The notes below the pieces were generated by a model that saw only the letters and a program-made list of their open reading frames with translations, had not been told where the DNA came from and did not search any database. This document shows positions 1 to 6,094 of a stretch of DNA of 7,203 nt, piece after piece. The stretch comes from Limisphaerales bacterium (lineage in GTDB: Bacteria; Verrucomicrobiota; Verrucomicrobiia; Limisphaerales; UBA8199): contig JANXQE010000408.1 of the NCBI GenBank assembly GCA_025356925.1, forward strand, positions 1 to 7,203. Reading direction: 5' to 3'. The translations under genes were made by a program, and so were the position numbers. Each line of letters opens with the position of its first letter. The stretch's first letter is position 1.

Positions 1-479
1 ACACGGCAGACCGCCACCACGATTTCGGCGGCGCGCGGGGGAGCAGCACCTACAGCGGCGGTTGTGATCGCTGGAGCCAGACCCGGAACTTCCGTGGCGG
101 CGGTGCGGGAAACCGCCGCCGCCATTTCTGGCGCGGCACGGACGACCGCGCCAACGATGGCAGGAGTGGCGGCTGGATTAATCCGCACGGCAACCTTCAC
201 GAGGTTAGTCGCCGCCTCGGTCGGGTTTTGTGGCCCGGACGCTTTCATCAGGACGGCTGTTGCCGCGGGCAACTCGGCCGCCGGCACACTTGTCAACGAC
301 GCAGCGAAACGAGCGGCAGCGAGCGGTTCCCCGGAAACAATCTGGGTCTCAACGAGGCACATCATCCAGGCAATCGCGATCGTTCTCATAAAGGGACTGC
401 GGCGGGCCGCCAGCGGTTGCGTGCTGATATCCTTCTTCGGCAACGCCAGCGCACCAGAGATAGCGCTCACAGTCGTCAT
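1..479 (-). CDS. Ala/Pro-rich repeat protein, putatively secreted (3' end beyond window)
   Basis: The frame stays open from an ATG at 479 to the left edge: 159 codons with no stop. I do not recognise a named family. An N-terminal stretch ending in RRSPFM precedes a hydrophobic segment (MRTIAIAWMMCLVETQIVSG, residues 31-50) that looks like a signal peptide. The rest is rich in Ala, Val, Pro and Thr and forms degenerate repeats of about 15-16 residues, each beginning near a Pro and ending in A-V-x-x-A-A (for example NPAATPAIVGAVVRAA, then PGLAPAITTAAVGAA). Similar Ala-repeat exported proteins are, to my recollection, frequent in Verrucomicrobiota; their function is unknown. The ATG overlaps the upstream transferase stop as ATGA, which argues for translational coupling and for this start. 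An internal ATG at 389, directly before the hydrophobic segment, is an alternative start. No strong Shine-Dalgarno sequence precedes either. Real gene likely; function unknown. Confidence 0.68.
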   Translation of the reverse strand, partial: MTTVSAISGALALPKKDISTQPLAARRSPFMRTIAIAWMMCLVETQIVSGEPLAAARFAASLTSVPAAELPAATAVLMKASGPQNPTEAATNLVKVAVRINPAATPAIVGAVVRAAPEMAAAVSRTAATEVPGLAPAITTAAVGAAPPRAAEIVVAVCR

Positions 480-2089
480 TTGGTACTCAGCCCCGACGCC
501 AGGCTTTTGATACCCGCCGCGGTTGGGTATGGCGCGGGTACAACGCCGTTAGGTTTTGCGGTTAACTCCGGCAGCCGCTTTTCGTCACTGCCCTGGAGCG
601 GGACTTGCCCTCCGTTCCACTCGGCGGCCGACCTATGCCAGGCCTCAGCCAGCAGCTCGCAAATGGTGTCGAAGACTCGCGCATGAGCTAGACAGCCGTT
701 CGGGCGCACCCCACATTCCACGTCGCGATCACAGGGACGCGCGCGGACGGAATCACTCAACGGGCAAGCCGGTGCGGTAAACTCAAGCCTCCCGTAAAGC
801 CCATTGGGACAAACATACTGACGGCGAGCAGCACCCACCGACATCGCGTGCCGCTGCCAAAGCCGATGCTCGGCTTGCAACGTCAATTTGACGGAAGCAA
901 ATCCCAGCTTGTCGGCGGCGAAGACGAAGTCGGGCCACAGCTCATCCGGGCGTGAATGGCGGCGGCTTTCCAGCTCGAGCCAGCGTGACAGAGCGAGGGC
1001 GTACTGAACCTCCTTGCGCATCCTGAGGGCACTGCGCACGACGCGATGGACGGCGAACCAGCGTCGGCTGAACCGGAAGCTTCCGGCGCAGGCGAACAGC
1101 AATAAGACCGCGGTCCCCGATAACATCGGAACCCACTCGCCGCGGGACCAAAACGCCGCAAAGCCCATCCCGAGGAACACCAGGTTGAAGCCATACACAC
1201 ACAGGACCACTTTACGGCGCGAAGCGCCGGCGGCGAGCAAGCGATGATGCAGGTGTTTGCGGTCCGGCCGGAACAAGGGCAAGCCCTGAAGGCCGCGCCG
1301 GGCCAGCGTGAGCAACGCGTCAGTCACCGGCAGCGCCAGCGCGAACAGCGGCGCAACCAGTGCCGCCATGATCGTCCCCTTATGCGAATTGACGATCGAA
1401 TAAAGGCCGATTTGGAAGCCCAAAAAATAGGCGCCACTGTCGCCCAGGTAGATGCGCGCTGGTGGAAAGTTGAAGCACAGAAACCCAAGCAGACCTCCGG
1501 CCATGCCACAGGCCAGGAGTTCAAAGTTGCCGTTCTGATGAGCCACGGCGGCGATCAGGACCATCAGCATGAGCGAGATGCCGCCCGCCAAACCGTCGAT
1601 GCCGTCGATCAAATTAATCAAATTAGTCAGGCTGACCAGCCAGACTACCGTCAGGACTGGGCCCCATGAACCGAGGTGCATCAGCTTGCCGGTAAAGGGC
1701 ATGGTCCCCACCTCGATCCCGACGCCGCAACCGCAAACCGCCGAGGCAATGAGAACCTGGCCCAGCAACTTGCTGGTCGCACCGAGCGGACGGACATCGT
1801 CCCACAAACCCAGGAGGAACATCGCAAGCGAGGCGACCACGATGACATCGCGGCCGGGAGTTCCGGCGCGCAGCTCCGGGTGGAGGGCGGCGACATATAA
1901 CTCGACGACAATAAACGTCACGGCGAGCACCGCGCCGCCCAAACGAGGAACCGGTCCGCGATGGGTATGGTGCCAGTCGCTGCGGTGCCACCTCAGGGCG
2001 GCATCCGGACCCAACCTCAGCGCCAACTGGACCAGGAGCCAGGTGGTTCCCAAGCCCAAGCTGGCGGCAATGAGGACAGATGAGCCCAT
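476..2089 (-). CDS. WecA/MraY-family polyprenyl-phosphate sugar-1-phosphate transferase with C-terminal extension
   Basis: Integral membrane enzyme of glycosyltransferase family 4 (WecA/TagO/MraY superfamily). Members move a sugar-1-phosphate, usually GlcNAc-1-P, from a UDP-sugar to undecaprenyl phosphate at the cytoplasmic face of the inner membrane, starting lipid-linked glycan synthesis. Diagnostic motifs appear in order: PVPRLGG (46-52), the WDD pair (96-98) with K107 nearby, NLINLIDGIDGLAGG (156-170), YLGDSG (214-219) and the HLHH loop (279-282, in DRKHLHHRLL). Hydrophobic segments fill residues 1-340. The family is usually about 320-380 residues long; this protein has 537. Residues ~340-537 are soluble, start with an Arg-rich helix-like stretch and contain six Cys (427, 442, 453, 459, 466, 477). 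The ATG lies three bases after the stop of the large secreted-protein gene, so coupled translation is likely. Family is certain; the exact sugar is not (WecA-type more likely than MraY from the HLHH loop). No gene symbol assigned. Confidence 0.93.
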   Translation of the reverse strand: MGSSVLIAASLGLGTTWLLVQLALRLGPDAALRWHRSDWHHTHRGPVPRLGGAVLAVTFIVVELYVAALHPELRAGTPGRDVIVVASLAMFLLGLWDDVRPLGATSKLLGQVLIASAVCGCGVGIEVGTMPFTGKLMHLGSWGPVLTVVWLVSLTNLINLIDGIDGLAGGISLMLMVLIAAVAHQNGNFELLACGMAGGLLGFLCFNFPPARIYLGDSGAYFLGFQIGLYSIVNSHKGTIMAALVAPLFALALPVTDALLTLARRGLQGLPLFRPDRKHLHHRLLAAGASRRKVVLCVYGFNLVFLGMGFAAFWSRGEWVPMLSGTAVLLLFACAGSFRFSRRWFAVHRVVRSALRMRKEVQYALALSRWLELESRRHSRPDELWPDFVFAADKLGFASVKLTLQAEHRLWQRHAMSVGAARRQYVCPNGLYGRLEFTAPACPLSDSVRARPCDRDVECGVRPNGCLAHARVFDTICELLAEAWHRSAAEWNGGQVPLQGSDEKRLPELTAKPNGVVPAPYPTAAGIKSLASGLSTK

Positions 2090-2092
2090 GGG

Positions 2093-5000
2093 TCAAGGCA
2101 GATGGAATGCGCGGTAGAATCTACAACCAGGCGCGGTTGCATTGGTATGCGTAAAAGTGAATGGGGCGGTGTTGGTGTACAGCTCAGCCCAGTCGGAGAG
2201 ATTGGTCGAGGTGAGGATCGCAAACGTGCAGGCCACGGGGCCGCTTAATTCCAGGGTGACCACGCCTCCGGAAAAGTCCATGACTCGCAGCAGGCCGCGT
2301 GGTGTGACCAAGCTCAGGCGAGCTTTGGCGCTGGAGGCGACGCCAGCCAGGTTGCTCACATCAACGCTGTAGTCGGCCGCGTCCGATTCCGTCACGGCCG
2401 CCAAGGTCAACTCGGCACCGGACCCGCCCGAAATCCTCCCGCCGTCAACCACGGGGACCTCGTTTTTTTTCCACCGGAACGACAGCGGCGCGGTGCCCGT
2501 GGCAGCCACCTTGAACGTCGCGGTTGTGCCTGCGTTGTTGGTCCGGGCGAGCGGTTGTTCCGTGATGGTTGGAGGCCGGATGACGGCCACGTCAAAACTG
2601 CAGGCTGCGCTGTTGTTGGCGGCATCGGTCGCGATCACAATGACGGTGTTGGTACCGATCGGGAATCGGCCGGTGGACACGGGGACCCAGGGCCCGGCTA
2701 GCTCGCCGCAGGAATCCGCCGCCAGGTTGGTGAACGTCACGGTAGCGTAATCACAACCCGGATCGACGCCCTGCACGATGTTGCTCGAGCAATGGAGCGT
2801 CGGGCCCTGGTCATCACGCGCTGTGATGATTTGGTTGCAGCTTGCGGCTTGGCTGCATCCTCCCTCGACTGTGTAACACCGCGTCAGGGTGTAATGGCCG
2901 GGGCGATTCGTTACGATCGTTTCGGAGGAACTAACACGGCTCACCGAACCAGCCGTCACGACCCCGCCAGCCGCGACGAATTCTTCCATCGTTTGGGCCG
3001 CGACGGGAACCTGGCCGATACATTCAACCTGCATAGCCGGTGGAGCGGAGACACTAAGGATCCCCGTCTCGGAAAAGCTAACAGGTCCATGAATTGCGTC
3101 GCGAATGTTCTCGCCTTCTGCCGCCTTGAAGATGTTGCGATCGGCTAGCACCGGGATGCCGCCTGAATTGTGGATGGCCCAGGGAGCCAACTTGTCGAAG
3201 CCGAAGCCTGAGAGAGTGTTCAGACCGGCGCTGGCTCCGTTCAAACCGTTGCCGGAGCCCAGACCGGTAATATTGGCGCCGGAGCAGTCCCCGGCGTCCA
3301 CGACTCCGTTGTTTTCCACGACAATGGCCGCGAATCGGTTACTGGTGAGAAGGTTGCCTTCGACCAACGCTCGCCCGCTGTCCACATAGATCCCGACGTC
3401 GTTGGCGTAAATCGGTTGCGCCGTCCCCACCACGCTGGCCGACGCATTGGCTCCGCGGACCTGCACACCGCACGCACCGCCATGGATGCTGGTGTTACTC
3501 GTGACGTTTACAAACGCCGAGTTCAGGGTGGTCCCCGGCTCCTGAAGGGCCAGCACGCCGACGCCGCCAGGGCTCAAGCTGATTTCCACATTGCTGATGG
3601 TCACGGAACTGTTCCCCGGTCCCCATTTAGCGTCCAGTGTGCCGGCCAGCACACCGGTGCTGTGAATATTTTTGAGCGACCCGCCGAGAAGCCTGACCGC
3701 GTTGTTGCTCCAGCAACTCGCGGCCAGGAAACCCACGGTGCAATTGCCCGTGCCGGCTACGGTGTTGTCCGTGAAATCGATCGTTCCATTCCCATCGACC
3801 GTCAGCGCGAACAACCCGATGATGGTTTTCAGCGAAGGGGACGCAGTGGGCGTGTTGACGACGTTGCCCATTACTGTGATTGGCGAGGCGCGCTCGCGGC
3901 GATAGTTAATCCAGATTCCGGGCGCGCGGGCGGCCTGAATCTCAACGGGCCACCATTGACCGATCGTCAAGGTGTTGCTGGACACCAATGGGATAAAACC
4001 CTTCGGCGACGAGGTCGTGACGCAGTGGACGCTCAGGCCGTGAGTCACATTCGAGATCACGTTGCCGGTGATCACCGAATCCAACGCGTAAGTCAGCATT
4101 CCCTCCCACATGTTCGCGAGTTTGTTGTTTCGGATGTAATTCCAGGCGCTGGAGGTGCCGAAATACTGATAACGGTCCAGGCAAATGCCGTCGTAAGAAA
4201 TGTTCGCGACGATGTTGTTGCGAATGGTCATTCCTTCGACGTCCGCCAGGTCCGGGTAGGTGCCGTTCTGAATGCCCGCCGCCGCATGGACCCGCACACC
4301 GTTTGCGTTGTATCCGCCAGTCAGACTGGGATTGCTTCCATCAAGGAACAAACCGTCAATGACGACGTCATCGGACTCGACGGAGATGATGGACGCGTTC
4401 TCGGGGTCGCTGCGCTGGGGGATAACCATGGCTTCAGGCCGGCGGTTGGCGACGCTGCCCGGTGTGCCGGCATTTGGTCCGAGGAGACACAATGGTCTAG
4501 TCACCACCACGTTTTCCACGTAGCTGCCCGCCGCGACGTGCACGATGCCGTTTTGACCCACGTGATCGACCGCAGCCTGGATGGTGCGGAAGGCATCCAA
4601 CCCGATGAAGTGGGAAGCATCAGGCCCGCCATTCGGGAAACTCGCCGGCCCACAAGCCGAGGGGTAGGTCGAGTCCGCATAAACTTCATGCGGAGCGGCT
4701 GTTGGTGCGAGCACGCTGATGGCGCCGGTTTGATTTGTGGCGTTGTTGTGGGCATCGGTGAGGCTAAGCGTGATGGTTTGCGTGCCGGCGTCGCAAAAGC
4801 TGAAGGTGTCCGGAGTAACCTTGGCATTTGTGATCCCGGAGGGATCGCTGGAGCCGGCGGCGATCCGGGCGATTTCGCCGACGGTCAGCGTGTGATGTCC
4901 CGCTGAATCGAGTTGGATGGAGATGGAATGGAACACCAGGCGGGGCGGAGTGGTGTCTTGCGCGAAACCAATTTCTGCCGGGAAGAAAACACAACTGATG

Positions 5001-5098
5001 AACAGCCAACAGCGGAAGCGCCAGGCAGAAGCGAGGGCAGACCCAGACGCGTGGCCAAAAGGATCTCCACGGTTAGTGTTGAAAGCAATCATCCCCAT
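2093..5098 (-). CDS. Large secreted parallel beta-helix protein with HYR-like and Ig-like modules
   Basis: 1001 residues from the ATG at 5098. Chosen because GAGG (5110-5107, minus strand) sits 8 bases upstream; the in-frame GTG at 5107 adds three residues but overlaps that site. A long N-terminal stretch leads to a signal peptide (hydrophobic WLFISCVFFPAEIGFAQ, cleavage near residue 47). Then: a cadherin/HYR-like module (~48-131, TLSLTDAHNNAT); a pectate-lyase-like parallel beta-helix (~165-660) opening with FRTIQAAVD and V-x-V-AAGSYVENV and full of N-N-x-I/V and G-N-V-I turns; a 'CIGQVP' module (~690-760) with paired Cys; an HYR module (~762-840, TDAANNSAACSFDV); an Ig-like module (~842-931, DAADYSVDVSN); and a C-terminal module (~932-1001, TSTNLSDWAELYTNT to RFYRAF) typical of Verrucomicrobiota exported proteins. 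No catalytic residues could be assigned; polysaccharide binding or cleavage, or adhesion, is possible. First gene of the minus-strand operon. Codon use resembles its neighbours. Confidence 0.9.
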   Translation of the reverse strand: MGMIAFNTNRGDPFGHASGSALASAWRFRCWLFISCVFFPAEIGFAQDTTPPRLVFHSISIQLDSAGHHTLTVGEIARIAAGSSDPSGITNAKVTPDTFSFCDAGTQTITLSLTDAHNNATNQTGAISVLAPTAAPHEVYADSTYPSACGPASFPNGGPDASHFIGLDAFRTIQAAVDHVGQNGIVHVAAGSYVENVVVTRPLCLLGPNAGTPGSVANRRPEAMVIPQRSDPENASIISVESDDVVIDGLFLDGSNPSLTGGYNANGVRVHAAAGIQNGTYPDLADVEGMTIRNNIVANISYDGICLDRYQYFGTSSAWNYIRNNKLANMWEGMLTYALDSVITGNVISNVTHGLSVHCVTTSSPKGFIPLVSSNTLTIGQWWPVEIQAARAPGIWINYRRERASPITVMGNVVNTPTASPSLKTIIGLFALTVDGNGTIDFTDNTVAGTGNCTVGFLAASCWSNNAVRLLGGSLKNIHSTGVLAGTLDAKWGPGNSSVTISNVEISLSPGGVGVLALQEPGTTLNSAFVNVTSNTSIHGGACGVQVRGANASASVVGTAQPIYANDVGIYVDSGRALVEGNLLTSNRFAAIVVENNGVVDAGDCSGANITGLGSGNGLNGASAGLNTLSGFGFDKLAPWAIHNSGGIPVLADRNIFKAAEGENIRDAIHGPVSFSETGILSVSAPPAMQVECIGQVPVAAQTMEEFVAAGGVVTAGSVSRVSSSETIVTNRPGHYTLTRCYTVEGGCSQAASCNQIITARDDQGPTLHCSSNIVQGVDPGCDYATVTFTNLAADSCGELAGPWVPVSTGRFPIGTNTVIVIATDAANNSAACSFDVAVIRPPTITEQPLARTNNAGTTATFKVAATGTAPLSFRWKKNEVPVVDGGRISGGSGAELTLAAVTESDAADYSVDVSNLAGVASSAKARLSLVTPRGLLRVMDFSGGVVTLELSGPVACTFAILTSTNLSDWAELYTNTAPFTFTHTNATAPGCRFYRAFHLP

Positions 5099-5104
5099 GC
5101 GCTT

Positions 5105-5110
5105 CACCTC
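5105..5110 (-). promoter_or_regulatory. Shine-Dalgarno site that decides the start of the beta-helix gene
   Basis: On the minus strand GAGGTG lies at 5110-5105. Its GAGG core is 8 bases from the ATG at 5098, a normal spacing. The competing GTG start at 5107 is built from part of this same site and has no purine-rich sequence of its own upstream, so initiation at 5098 is more likely. Confidence 0.55.
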
Positions 5111-5161
5111 GATGCGCTCAGAGTTGTTTATCTTGTTTGGAACCCACCCTGCGCGAAGCTG

Positions 5162-5190
5162 TTTATGAAGGGTGAAGAAACCAGTGTCAA
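5162..5190 (-). promoter_or_regulatory. Sigma70-like promoter for the minus-strand operon
   Basis: Minus strand: a perfect -35 hexamer TTGACA (5190-5185), a 17-base spacer, and a -10 hexamer CATAAA (5167-5162, four of six consensus bases). The expected transcription start is near 5155, giving a leader of roughly 55 bases before the ATG at 5098. It is the only strong promoter-like element seen ahead of the three co-oriented genes and probably drives all of them, since their junctions are 3 bases and a 4-base overlap. Confidence 0.6.
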
Positions 5191-5274
5191 CACTTTTTCT
5201 TGTGTTTATATCAATGTAGCGTTACTCACACTAATCATAAAGCAGGAGGCAGGAACCGCGAAACGGAACAGAAT

Positions 5275-5346
5275 CTCCAGGCCGCCCGTCGTTAGAAACG
5301 CCTCCTGCGCCGTGGCCGCAACCGGTACCTGGCCGATACATTGAAC
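5275..5346 (-). pseudogene. Relic of a 'CIGQVP' extracellular module
   Basis: Read on the minus strand from 5346, this stretch gives VQCIGQVPVAATAQEAF followed by LTTGGLE. It matches residues 691-714 of the neighbouring beta-helix protein (VECIGQVPVAAQTMEEF..., nucleotides 3028-2957) at 14 of 24 positions without gaps. The nucleotide match is strongest at the 5' end, where a 15-base stretch (ACCTGGCCGATACAT in + orientation, 5329-5343) is identical. The frame is open between stops at 5436-5434 and 5208-5206 but has no suitable start, and homology is not evident on either side of the core. I read it as the leftover of a duplicated or deleted secreted-protein gene. Chance similarity is unlikely given the run of ten residues that differ at only one position. 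Confidence 0.5.
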
Positions 5347-5408
5347 ACCATCGTGCTCGATTGATGGCTTGTTCGCCAACCATGCGAGCGGAGCGATCCA
5401 AACTGGAA

Positions 5409-5451
5409 GTCCCGAAGGGACGACGCAGGCTTTTCAGTTTTCCTGGAAAAC
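5409..5451. repeat. Two adjacent short perfect palindromes
   Basis: GTCCC-GAA-GGGAC (5409-5421) can form a 5-bp hairpin with a 3-base loop. Fifteen bases later GTTTTCC-T-GGAAAAC (5437-5451) is a 15-base palindrome with one central base. They lie in noncoding sequence next to the module relic. They could belong to a dispersed intergenic (REP-like) repeat or be protein-binding sites; only one copy of each is visible here, so the repeat status is not established. Confidence 0.35.
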
Positions 5452-5562
5452 AACCATCAAAAACCTCGTAAACCACCGGTACAACAAGTGTTTTGTGCCT
5501 GTTTGCTTCGCCCCCAGTCAATCACGTGAAATCGGCTCGAATAGGCAGAAATAGTTCTATTC

Positions 5563-5600
5563 TGGCAACCGATGGCAACCGATGGCAACCGATGGCAACC
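5563..5600. repeat. 10-bp tandem repeat (GATGGCAACC)
   Basis: Three exact copies of GATGGCAACC run head to tail at 5571-5600, preceded by a partial copy sharing the last eight bases (5563-5570) and followed by GAC. The period of 10 bp is close to one helical turn. The array sits in the divergent intergenic region, about 400 bases from either flanking promoter. Copy number could vary between strains by slippage. No function can be assigned. Confidence 0.8.
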
Positions 5601-5718
5601 GACGAAGACGCAACCCTACCGACTTCTTGCCCTGAGAAGGTTCTTCGGCCTATCCCGCGGCTTTTTCCCCACCCCGCCAGCACAGACTCGCCAGAGAACT
5701 GTCCAGCCTCAAAACCCT

Positions 5719-5862
5719 TCAACTGACAGTAAGAAATTGCTTTTCGCGCGCCGCCCTGTACTTGACGCTGCGCGGGTAAGCTTTCAGGTACCGCAGGTAG
5801 CTGCTCCAGCGAATTACCGAACCCTGAATTTCCTTGCCGCGCGCCCGAAATGCGCCCGGCAC
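5719..5862 (-). other. Short open stretch, possible gene relic (47 codons)
   Basis: From a GTG at 5862 to a TGA at 5721-5719 the minus strand reads VPGAFRARGKEIQGSVIRWS, then a Tyr/Arg/Lys-rich tail ending KQFLTVS. The composition (basic and aromatic residues, few low-complexity runs) is more protein-like than the overlapping longer frame at 5929-5522. There is no convincing ribosome binding site, the frame is closed just upstream by TGA at 5874-5872, and I recognise no family. It may be the 3' end of a decayed gene, part of a dispersed repeat, or chance. Confidence 0.2.
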
Positions 5863-6001
5863 GAGGGTGCGTCAATGGCGAGTTAACGATACTAAGAACC
5901 GACCCGTTTTCGGGCAATGCTTTTGACACTGCTTCGCTATACCCAACCTAGCTTGTCGAGCGGATGGTTGAATCGTTGAAGGGCGGGTGTCGAGACACAG
6001 G

Positions 6002-6030
6002 TTGCCTCTTTGGCCGTTTTGGTGTCTAAT
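6002..6030 (+). promoter_or_regulatory. Candidate sigma70-like promoter of the sigma factor gene
   Basis: TTGCCT (6002-6007, four of six -35 bases), a 17-base spacer, and TCTAAT (6025-6030, five of six -10 bases). Transcription would start near 6037, about 58 bases before the ATG at 6095. An alternative perfect -35 hexamer TTGACA at 5923-5928 has no good -10 at proper distance. A promoter read by the ECF-like factor itself cannot be excluded, since its recognition sequence is unknown. Confidence 0.4.
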
Positions 6031-6050
6031 GCGAGTGCCCCCGGTCGCAA

Positions 6051-6074
6051 GTCTGGAACTCGCGCATTCCAGAT
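6051..6074 (+). promoter_or_regulatory. Inverted repeat in the leader of the sigma factor gene
   Basis: TCTGGAA (6052-6058) and TTCCAGA (6067-6073) are perfect inverted arms separated by 8 bases, extendable by one G-T pair. The element lies downstream of the predicted start of transcription and ends about 20 bases before the ATG, just ahead of the weak GGGGAA purine stretch (6080-6085). As RNA it would be a hairpin beside the ribosome site; as DNA it could be an operator. No T-run follows, so it is not a typical terminator. Confidence 0.4.
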
Positions 6075-6094
6075 CCCACGGGGAACAGTAATTT

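Larger units (their letters stand above)
5111..6094. other. Divergent intergenic region without a convincing gene
   Basis: About 1 kb separates the leftward operon from the rightward sigma-kinase unit. It contains the leftward promoter, the CIGQVP relic, two palindromes, the 10-bp tandem repeat, the short open stretch at 5862-5719, and the candidate rightward promoter with its downstream inverted repeat. Longer frames in it (for example minus 5929-5522, minus 5521-5231, plus 5572-5886) have Ser/Gly/Pro/Arg-rich translations without domains or ribosome binding sites. A weak CCCG-TTTT-CGGG hairpin lies at 5903-5914. Nothing else was recognised. Confidence 0.6.

Noticed and set aside
64..510. 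Plus-strand frame of 148 codons
   Set aside because: Antisense to the Ala-repeat gene and to the end of the transferase gene. The minus frame has a signal-like segment, ordered repeats and an ATGA link to the upstream gene; the plus frame has no domain or ribosome site.
3416..4906. Plus-strand frame of 496 codons inside the beta-helix gene
   Set aside because: It lies wholly antisense to a gene with clear modular homology. The translation is rich in Arg, His, Asp and Val in the manner of reverse-complement reading of GC-rich coding DNA, and shows no known motif.
5231..5521. Minus-strand frame of 96 codons
   Set aside because: It overlaps the CIGQVP relic in a different frame; the homologous frame is the one without a start codon, so this frame is probably chance.
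5903..5914. CCCG-TTTT-CGGG hairpin as a terminator
   Set aside because: The stem is only 4 bp, no U-run follows directly, and no convincing gene ends just before it.
5522..5929. Minus-strand frame of 135 codons in the intergenic region
   Set aside because: Low-information translation crossing the 10-bp tandem repeat, with no ribosome site and no recognisable domain. A different frame of the same DNA looks more protein-like.
5923..5954. Second promoter candidate (TTGACA at 5923-5928)
   Set aside because: The -35 hexamer is perfect and shares the 9-mer TTGACACTG with the leftward promoter, but the sequence at 16-18 bases downstream has no acceptable -10; the nearest is TAGCTT at 20 bases.
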